DNA of 8,243 nucleotides. Source: Robiginitomaculum sp. (GTDB lineage Bacteria; Pseudomonadota; Alphaproteobacteria; Caulobacterales; Maricaulaceae). Numbering within the stretch: position 1 is the stretch's first letter; each line of letters opens with the position of its first letter. The notes beneath the pieces were generated by a model. That model made no database searches. It was not told the DNA's origin and worked only from the letters and a program-made list of their open reading frames with translations. Shown here piece by piece: positions 1-5,417 of this stretch. The position numbers and the translations under genes are program-made. The DNA is taken from positions 28,172-36,414 of the forward strand of contig NVTC01000007.1 of the NCBI GenBank assembly GCA_002732905.1. The letters run 5' to 3'.

Positions 1-914
1 GCGAACTGCCCTGATTTTGTTAATGTTTTTCTCTGTGCAAGGTCAACAAGTATATCACTAACGGGCATCGATTTACGTGTCAGATCTACATCAAGAACCC
101 AGTTTTGATTGTTAACAACTTCGTATGTTCGCCCCTCTGCACGCGTTGCCAAAGTATATACGGAGGCTCCGCGTGTGGCAGATGATTTCAACGAATCCGC
201 ATGCAAAGAGATAAACAAATCCGCACCAGCCTTGCGGGCAATAAGCACGCGCTTGTCATGCTCTACATATTTGTCTGTCGTGCGGGTCATGACGACTTTG
301 TATTTACCGCTCGCCAATAATTGTCGCCGCAGTTCCAATGCGGCTTTTAAGGTTACAGTTTCTTCACGCACTTTGGCGCTACCAATGGCACCCGGATCAT
401 GGCCGCCGTGGCCCGGATCAATCACTATAATTGGTTTTTTCACTAACTTTGGTAGGCGCGATGCCTTAAGTCTTGGCACAGGAATACCGTTCACCATTTC
501 TGTGCTCGCACCGCCGGACATCACAACCGTCAACACATCATCTTTAAAGACATGGGATATGTATTTCGCGCCAGTATTCAGATCAACGACAAGACGAAGT
601 TCGTTTTCGCCGCGTTTTGCAAAACGCAATTTATTTATTGCCCCAGCGCCCCCTAAATAACCTTTGCCTTTTGCTTTGGCTAACAAGGCAGGGCTAAACT
701 GTGTTCCTGTTATATCCATAACCACACGCGGATTGCCGCCGTCCATAGTAAACACTTTAGGTTTTTTATGAGTATCAATATCAATGTGTAGATGTGTCTG
801 ATTACCTTCGGTCGTTATACGGATATCGGATATATCAGCAGCCACAGCTACACACCCGAACGTCATTAAACCGACAAGCAGGAGTATTCGCAGTGGCAAA
901 GCAATTAACTTCAT
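1..914 (-). CDS. amiC: N-acetylmuramoyl-L-alanine amidase, AMIN plus Amidase_3 type (3' end outside window)
   Basis: Periplasmic zinc hydrolase that cleaves the amide bond between N-acetylmuramic acid and L-alanine in peptidoglycan; this family splits septal wall during cell division. The visible 304 residues begin with a signal peptide (basic MK..., hydrophobic core to about residue 20, likely AxA cleavage near 25). A beta-rich AMIN-like localisation domain follows (about 27-135), then a linker, then the Amidase_3 domain from about 161. Visible metal ligands are His169 in DPGHGG, Glu184 or Glu185 in VREET, and His238 in SLHAD. The second catalytic Glu should lie beyond the window. The frame stays open to base 1, so the gene is cut by the edge, not truncated. 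The start is chosen for an AGGG Shine-Dalgarno 5 nt upstream (920-923) followed by the signal peptide. It is divergent from rne, a neighbour pair I recall from alphaproteobacteria. A Cys at residue 21 does not sit in a good lipobox. The family call is firm; amiC versus another amidase symbol is by analogy. Confidence 0.93.
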   Translation of the reverse strand, partial: MKLIALPLRILLLVGLMTFGCVAVAADISDIRITTEGNQTHLHIDIDTHKKPKVFTMDGGNPRVVMDITGTQFSPALLAKAKGKGYLGGAGAINKLRFAKRGENELRLVVDLNTGAKYISHVFKDDVLTVVMSGGASTEMVNGIPVPRLKASRLPKLVKKPIIVIDPGHGGHDPGAIGSAKVREETVTLKAALELRRQLLASGKYKVVMTRTTDKYVEHDKRVLIARKAGADLFISLHADSLKSSATRGASVYTLATRAEGRTYEVVNNQNWVLDVDLTRKSMPVSDILVDLAQRKTLTKSGQF

Positions 915-1034
915 ATCATCCCTAATGCCTGCAGACTTTTGACGAAAGGTTACTATTTTAAAAAAAACACATCTAGGCTATGTAATTTTTTCTTGGCAAT
1001 ATTGACTTTAATGTGCCACATACACGATCAGGCT

Positions 1035-1062
1035 TTGGCGCGACTCGTCAAAACCATATTTT
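1035..1062 (+). promoter_or_regulatory. Weak sigma70-like promoter candidate for rne
   Basis: TTGGCG (1035-1040) and TATTTT (1057-1062) are separated by 16 nt and each matches the consensus at four of six positions. Transcription would start near 1069, almost at the base of the hairpin at 1066-1082. A better -35-like TTGACT at 1002-1007 has no matching -10 at the right distance. This is the best of several weak options. Confidence 0.25.
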
Positions 1063-1065
1063 AAA

Positions 1066-1082
1066 GGCTCCATTCGGGAGCT
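1066..1082 (+). other. Small GC hairpin at the presumed 5' end of the rne leader
   Basis: GGCTCC (1066-1071) and GGAGCT (1077-1082) form five Watson-Crick pairs plus one G-U pair around an ATTCG loop. If transcription starts nearby, this would be a 5'-terminal hairpin. It ends 14 nt before the leader ATG at 1097. It is short and could arise by chance. Confidence 0.35.
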
Positions 1083-1228
1083 GAATTAGGAATTTTATGC
1101 GCATTTTCGGAAATATCGGCATACAAAAGCACGCGAGCAACCTTGCGTCAGCCAATATCGCTCGAATACTTGCGCTTTATCATATATTTATAACACACAT
1201 TAAGCCGCTCACCTTTGCGAAACTTCAT

Positions 1229-1264
1229 TTAAACAAATCTCTTTATTTAAATAAATCCTTGGCG
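1229..1264 (+). repeat. AT-rich imperfect 18-bp tandem repeat in the rne leader
   Basis: Two adjacent 18-nt units start TTAAACAAATC (1229) and TTAAATAAATC (1247). They differ by one base over the first 11 positions and diverge toward the 3' end of the unit. The copies are nearly free of G and therefore probably unstructured as RNA. RNase E prefers single-stranded AU-rich RNA, so this is a candidate site for cleavage of its own message, which is inference. Confidence 0.45.
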
Positions 1265-1308
1265 CTGATCCCCATAGAGGAAGACCGCGCGCCACATACA
1301 GGTTTCCA

Positions 1309-1331
1309 CCGGAGTTATAGCGGCTCTGGAG
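1309..1331 (+). promoter_or_regulatory. rne ribosome binding site, partly inside a potential stem
   Basis: GGAG at 1328-1331 lies 6 nt before ATG 1338, a good Shine-Dalgarno that fixes the rne start. CCGGAG (1309-1314) can pair with CTCTGG (1324-1329), giving six pairs including one G-U around a 9-nt loop, which would occlude the first two bases of the Shine-Dalgarno. The site is clear; the regulatory stem is only a possibility. Confidence 0.5.
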
Positions 1332-1337
1332 AATTTT

Positions 1338-3956
1338 ATGTCACGAACAATGTTAATCGACGCCTCCCACCCGGAAGAAACCCGTGTGGCAGTGGTCGAC
1401 GGAACCCGTCTGGAAGAACTTGATTTTGAAAGCGCTGCAAAGCGTCAAATACGCGGAAATGTTTATCTCGCTCGGGTCACTCGGGTAGAGCCCTCACTAC
1501 AAGCTGCATTTGTTGAGTTTGGTGGTAATCGCCACGGCTTTTTAGCGTTTTCAGAAATCCACCCCGACTACTACCAGATCCCTGTTGAAGACCGTCAGGC
1601 TCTCATAGAAGCCGAGCAAGCAGAAAGCCTGCAAGACGAAGCCAATGATGACAAAGCCGCCGAAGCCGAAGAAAAGGCGGAAAAAAAGAAAAAACCTGTC
1701 GCCAAAAACCGGCGCAGAGGTAAATCTGTTACCAAAAAAGAAGATGCGGATGATGTATCTGATACTGAAGCTGAAGATACGGACGATACTGAAGTAACCG
1801 AAGAGGATGCTTCGAGTGAAAAGACGCGCAAGGGTACCAAGAAAAAAAGCAAAGACGAAGACGATGTCACTGATGCAGTTGAAGAAGAAGTAGAAGAAGA
1901 GCAGGCAGAGCAGCTCAACAAGCGCCGCAAGCGCATGTCAAAGCGTCGCTATAAAATCCAAGAAGTTATCAAGCGCGGCCAAATTTTACTGATCCAAGCC
2001 GTTAAAGAAGAACGTGGTAATAAAGGCGCAGCCGTCACTACATATATGTCTTTAGCCGGTCGTTATTGTGTGCTTATGCCCAACACCCCTCGCGGCGGTG
2101 GCATTTCGCGCAAAATCGCGAACGGGTCTGACCGCAAACGCTTGAAGGCCGTAATGAGCGAACTATCCGTACCAAAGGGTATGGGGTTGATCGTCCGCAC
2201 AGCTGGTGCCAAACGTACCAAAGCCGAGATTAAGCGCGATTTTACTTATCTTTCTAAATTGTGGGACACCATTCGCGACACTACTTTGAAAAGCATTGCG
2301 CCTTGTTTAATCCACGAGGAAGCCAATTTGGTCAAACGCTCTATCCGTGACCTCTACGGCAAAGACATCGACAAGGTTTATGTACAAGGTGATGAAGGCT
2401 ACCGTCTTGCCAAAGACTTTATCAAACTTCTTATGCCGAGCCATGCTAAAAATGTTCAACCCTATACGGACGACATTCCTTTATTTTTGCGCTATCAGGT
2501 CGAGAGCCAGATCGAGGGCTGTCTAGAGCCAATTGCCCAACTTAAATCAGGTGGCTATTTAGTCATCCACCCAACCGAAGCACTTGTCTCAGTTGATGTT
2601 AACTCTGGCCGTTCAACAAAAGAACGTAATGTGGAACGAACGGCACTGAAAACTAATATGGAAGCGGCGGAAGAAGTTGCTCGCCAAATGCGTCTGCGTG
2701 ATTTAGCCGGGCTTGTAGTCATCGACTTTATTGACATGGACCAAAATCGTAATAACCGCGCCGTTGAAAAGAAAATGCGCGACGCCCTCGCCCAAGACCG
2801 TGCACGGGTACAAATGGGACGCATTTCCCAGTTTGGCCTCATGGAATTGTCACGACAACGTCGTCGCCGTAGCCTTCTGGAAGGTTCAAGCGCATCGTGT
2901 GAACACTGTCACGGTGTTGGACGCAAGCGTTCCGTTGAGTCCAGTGCCTTGAAAGCCCTGCGCGCCGTCGAAGAAGAAGGTGTTCGTGGCAGTGCCGCTC
3001 GGATACGTTTGAAAGTTACACCGAAAGTAGCCGCTTATTTATTCAACGAGAAACGTGAATTGTTAAACGCGATCGAAACTGACAACGGCATGTTTACAGA
3101 AATTGTTGCTGATGACAGCCTGATCCGCCCTGCCTTTTCTATCGATATCACATCGAGGAAATCTGGAACAGATATTGATCCATTAGAGGAAATTGCCAAA
3201 GAACACCGCAAGGCGGCCAATTCACGTCGTTCAAAGTCCAAAAGAAACCAAGGCAAACAGCAAAACAAAGCCGAGGACAACAATGCTGAGGAAGGTTCAG
3301 ATAAACCCGATACAGAAGAAACAACAAAATCATCCCGTAGTCGACGCAGGCGCGGCAGACGTGGTGGTAGAAACCGTCGCCCGAACCGTGACACTAATAA
3401 AGATAACGCAACAGCCGATAATGAAGCAGTGGACGAGAATGCAACTAAAGACGCACCGGAGGCCCAAGCAACAGATACAGCCAAAGCCGACGACACTAAA
3501 AAACCGGCACGAAAATCTAGAACGTCTGCAAGAAAATCATCCGCTAAACAGGTGGAGGAAGCCGTTACTGACGAACCAAAATCTGAAAAGCCAGATGCTA
3601 AAAAACCGCGTAGAAGACGCAAACCTGCCACCCAAAAAGCCAAGCAGGACAATGCAAAAGAAGTAAAAATTGACAAGGTTGATGAGAAAAAACCAGCAGC
3701 AAAAAGCAGAAAAAGCACTGCTAAAAAACCTGTGACCAAGAAAACAGAAACTGCTGATGCTGACATAAAACCAGAGGCAAAATCTAAAAAGCCTACACGC
3801 AAGAAAGCGCCTGCAAAGGCGCCTAAAAAGCCCTCTGCAAAAACCTCTAAACAATCAAAGGCTGGCAAAGTTGAAGAAACCAAACCTGCTGAAGCAAAGA
3901 AAAAAGCAGAACCAAAGAAGTCCGGTTGGTGGCAAAAACGCAAACCTTTCGGCTAG
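1338..3956 (+). CDS. rne: Ribonuclease E, degradosome endoribonuclease
   Basis: Essential endonuclease that cuts single-stranded AU-rich RNA, initiating mRNA decay and processing rRNA and tRNA precursors; its tail scaffolds the degradosome. This copy has 872 residues. The N-terminus (MSRTMLID...) matches the family. The S1 domain starts near residue 37 and is split by a charged insert at about 93-200, resuming at RRYKIQEVIKRGQ. The 5'-sensor region carries RTAG (Arg287, Thr288). The DNase I-like catalytic centre has Asp420 in SVDVNSG and Asp463 in VIDFID, 43 residues apart as in E. coli (303/346). The Zn-link CEHC (Cys521, Cys524) sits 101 residues after the first catalytic Asp, as in E. coli, so the tetramer interface looks intact. 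After about 620 the protein is disordered: an Arg-rich RNA-binding block at 666-683, then Lys/Ala/Pro-rich sequence, ending in SGWWQKRKPFG. A Gly-Trp-Trp motif at this position is reported to bind PNPase in Caulobacter. The start follows GGAG at 1328-1331. RNase G is excluded by the long tail. Confidence 0.98.
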   Translation: MSRTMLIDASHPEETRVAVVDGTRLEELDFESAAKRQIRGNVYLARVTRVEPSLQAAFVEFGGNRHGFLAFSEIHPDYYQIPVEDRQALIEAEQAESLQDEANDDKAAEAEEKAEKKKKPVAKNRRRGKSVTKKEDADDVSDTEAEDTDDTEVTEEDASSEKTRKGTKKKSKDEDDVTDAVEEEVEEEQAEQLNKRRKRMSKRRYKIQEVIKRGQILLIQAVKEERGNKGAAVTTYMSLAGRYCVLMPNTPRGGGISRKIANGSDRKRLKAVMSELSVPKGMGLIVRTAGAKRTKAEIKRDFTYLSKLWDTIRDTTLKSIAPCLIHEEANLVKRSIRDLYGKDIDKVYVQGDEGYRLAKDFIKLLMPSHAKNVQPYTDDIPLFLRYQVESQIEGCLEPIAQLKSGGYLVIHPTEALVSVDVNSGRSTKERNVERTALKTNMEAAEEVARQMRLRDLAGLVVIDFIDMDQNRNNRAVEKKMRDALAQDRARVQMGRISQFGLMELSRQRRRRSLLEGSSASCEHCHGVGRKRSVESSALKALRAVEEEGVRGSAARIRLKVTPKVAAYLFNEKRELLNAIETDNGMFTEIVADDSLIRPAFSIDITSRKSGTDIDPLEEIAKEHRKAANSRRSKSKRNQGKQQNKAEDNNAEEGSDKPDTEETTKSSRSRRRRGRRGGRNRRPNRDTNKDNATADNEAVDENATKDAPEAQATDTAKADDTKKPARKSRTSARKSSAKQVEEAVTDEPKSEKPDAKKPRRRRKPATQKAKQDNAKEVKIDKVDEKKPAAKSRKSTAKKPVTKKTETADADIKPEAKSKKPTRKKAPAKAPKKPSAKTSKQSKAGKVEETKPAEAKKKAEPKKSGWWQKRKPFG

Positions 3957-3975
3957 CACGCTAAACCATCTATTC

Positions 3976-4006
3976 CCGCTCATGTCCGTTTATGCGGCAT
4001 GAGCGG
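3976..4006 (+). terminator. Strong hairpin after rne, terminator candidate without a U-tract
   Basis: CCGCTCATG (3976-3984) pairs perfectly with CATGAGCGG (3998-4006). CCG/CGG (3986-3988 with 3995-3997) extends the stem across a single bulged T, leaving a TTTATG loop. It begins 20 nt after the rne stop. No T-run follows, so it is not a canonical intrinsic terminator. It may act as a 3'-end decay barrier or a weak or Rho-assisted terminator. Confidence 0.55.
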
Positions 4007-4011
4007 CAGTA

Positions 4012-4049
4012 TAGAATAAAGAGTGGAGAATAGAGTCCGCTTTATTCTA
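4012..4049 (+). terminator. Second inverted repeat downstream of rne
   Basis: TAGAATAAAG (4012-4021) and CTTTATTCTA (4040-4049) are perfect 10-bp inverted arms around 18 nt. The loop can form an additional GGA/TCC pairing (4025-4027 with 4036-4038). The stem is AT-rich and follows the previous hairpin by 5 nt, and no T-tract follows it. It may complete the rne 3' end, or be an operator for the gene starting at 4131, whose promoter candidate begins 17 nt further on. Confidence 0.4.
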
Positions 4050-4065
4050 ATAAAATCAGGTTTTG

Positions 4066-4095
4066 TTTACACCCAAGTAACGCTCGCTCTTTAAT
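4066..4095 (+). promoter_or_regulatory. Sigma70-like promoter for the GGDEF-like gene
   Basis: TTTACA (4066-4071) and TTTAAT (4090-4095) each match the consensus at five of six positions with an 18-nt spacer. Transcription would start near 4102, leaving a leader of about 29 nt before ATG 4131. Together with the hairpins after rne, it suggests independent transcription. Confidence 0.45.
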
Positions 4096-4130
4096 AACTA
4101 CAGTCGTAATGATTCGTATTGGTGTATTTC

Positions 4131-5417
4131 ATGAACGAACTGATGAAATCTGTGTTAATCTTGTCCAGCGCTCCTCAGACGCAAAAGGCCATAAATAAAG
4201 CATTTGAAGCCCGTGGTTTCACACCAATTGGGCTTAACATTAATTGCCGCGAAAATGACAAGTTGCCGGAACGACCACCTTCGGCCATATTATTGAAAAC
4301 ACAAAAATTTACAGAACAACTCAACAAAACAATTGCTTTGATCAAGGCGCGCTACGTTGGACTAAATATCCCTATCTTAGTTTTAACATCATCAACACAA
4401 GTGCCAGAAGATTTAATTTTTGATTCAGTACTCTTAGAACCATGCCACCCAGCACAAATTGTTTTGCGCACAATAGGCCTCATTCGTTTAGCGCAAATGG
4501 AACAAGAAATAGGTTTACGGCTTGAAACCCTAGAGCACGATTTTGGCATTACGCATACGCGTCCAGATATGAGTACAAATGAGCCGTTTAATATTTTGTT
4601 TGTCGGCAAAGCTTCACCCGAATTCATGGTAATCATCAATGCATTGCAGCGTAAAAATGTCCGTGTCGTCGCTGCATTCACATCTTTTACCGCATTTGAT
4701 TATTTGTACGAGCAAACATTTGATGCGGTGGTGATGAACGGGCTAATGTCTCTAGATTCAGCTCTCTCCGTCACCCAAACCATGCGTAAAAATGCTAAAC
4801 TATTCCATGTACCCGCATTATTAATGGCAAACGACATTAGCAAACGCAACCAAGATGCGGTTTACGATGCCGGTATGAATGATATTTTGAATATAGACGA
4901 CAATCTTGAAGACATCAGTACACGCGTATTGGAGCAAGCCAATTTCCACCGCCTACACCAAAATTTAAAACATGAATTTGGCATGCTCGGCGGTGATGTT
5001 TGCACCGATACGGCTACCCAACTCTACAACAAATCATTTTTCAATGCACATCTTTCTCGGGTGTTTAAATTCTATGACATGCAAGATATGCCCGTGTCTT
5101 TATGCCTGATCCGTATATCGCCTCATGACGACAACAAAACGGATGAAGCTATAGGTGCATCCTATCAACAAATCGGCGTTATGATAAAAAATCTTGTACG
5201 TTTACAAGACATTACAGCCCGACTTGAACCCAATCTTTTTGCTATTTCATTTCCAGGGCAAACGGCAGGTCAGCTTGGCCCCGTCATAGAACGGATAGAA
5301 TCTATTCTAAAATGTGCTACACTCAGTGACCCGTTGACCGGTGCCATCTTAAAAATAAAACTAGAATTGACTATGACAACTCTAAACACCGCAGGCGCAA
5401 CCGCTTCTGTCGCCTAA
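4131..5417 (+). CDS. REC-REC-GGDEF-like protein with degenerate active site (PleD/PopA-like)
   Basis: 428-residue cytoplasmic signalling protein. Residues about 6-120 and 152-265 look like two receiver folds, each with a hydrophobic first strand (SVLIL; NILFVG) and a later strand (IPILVLTSS; VPALLMAND). Both lack phosphorylation chemistry: the acidic pair after the first strand is gone, the acceptor Asp appears to be Lys56 in the first and Asn203 in the second, and the conserved Lys near the end is replaced. Residues about 285-410 resemble GGDEF: TQLYNKSFF matches the family's LTGLxNRRxF entry and ARLEPNLFAISF matches R-GGDEF-F. The catalytic motif reads EPNLF (366-370), so cyclase activity is not expected. 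RLQD (357-360) sits exactly five residues before it, where the c-di-GMP-binding I-site RxxD lies in PleD. This pattern resembles Caulobacter PopA, a c-di-GMP effector, but orthology cannot be claimed. The start is chosen for GGTG 6 nt upstream; TTG 4119 (adding 4 residues) and ATG 4143 are alternatives. It overlaps the end of mfd by 4 nt. Confidence 0.82.
   Translation: MNELMKSVLILSSAPQTQKAINKAFEARGFTPIGLNINCRENDKLPERPPSAILLKTQKFTEQLNKTIALIKARYVGLNIPILVLTSSTQVPEDLIFDSVLLEPCHPAQIVLRTIGLIRLAQMEQEIGLRLETLEHDFGITHTRPDMSTNEPFNILFVGKASPEFMVIINALQRKNVRVVAAFTSFTAFDYLYEQTFDAVVMNGLMSLDSALSVTQTMRKNAKLFHVPALLMANDISKRNQDAVYDAGMNDILNIDDNLEDISTRVLEQANFHRLHQNLKHEFGMLGGDVCTDTATQLYNKSFFNAHLSRVFKFYDMQDMPVSLCLIRISPHDDNKTDEAIGASYQQIGVMIKNLVRLQDITARLEPNLFAISFPGQTAGQLGPVIERIESILKCATLSDPLTGAILKIKLELTMTTLNTAGATASVA

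Larger units (their letters stand above)
915..1337. promoter_or_regulatory. Divergent amiC/rne intergenic region with long rne leader
   Basis: This 423-nt stretch separates the start codons of two divergent genes and has no convincing gene of its own. Close to amiC on the minus strand is a -10-like TAAAAT (complement of 955-960) beside a T-run, but no good -35 partner. On the plus strand a weak promoter candidate lies at 1035-1062, so most of the remainder would be an untranslated rne leader of roughly 270 nt. The leader contains a GC hairpin (1066-1082), an AT-rich tandem repeat (1229-1264) and a stem touching the rne ribosome binding site (1309-1331). A frame opening at ATG 1097, with AGGA 5 nt upstream, runs through the rne start and stops at 1423; its product resembles nothing I recognise. 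In E. coli the long rne leader mediates feedback by RNase E cleavage. An equivalent role here is inference. Confidence 0.6.

Noticed and set aside
109..660. 183-codon plus-strand frame
   Set aside because: It is antisense to the amidase, whose minus frame carries a signal peptide and the Amidase_3 metal ligands; the plus-strand product shows no family features.
911..919. ATG at 919 (minus) as an alternative amiC start or mini-ORF
   Set aside because: It reads ATG ATA TGA and stops after two codons; the signal peptide frame starts at 914.
1002..1030. TTGACT as the rne -35 element
   Set aside because: No sequence resembling a -10 box occurs 15-19 nt downstream (the region reads through CACATACACGATCA).
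3193..3666. 157-codon plus-strand frame inside rne
   Set aside because: Out-of-frame reading of the repetitive tail; no ribosome binding site or recognisable domain, and the RNase E frame is clearly the coding one.
3035..3943. 302-codon minus-strand frame opposite the rne 3' end
   Set aside because: It arises from the low-complexity Lys/Ala/Pro codons of the RNase E tail and gives a Phe/Ser/Leu-rich product with no domain. The same applies to the minus frames at 1595-1936 and 3537-3854.
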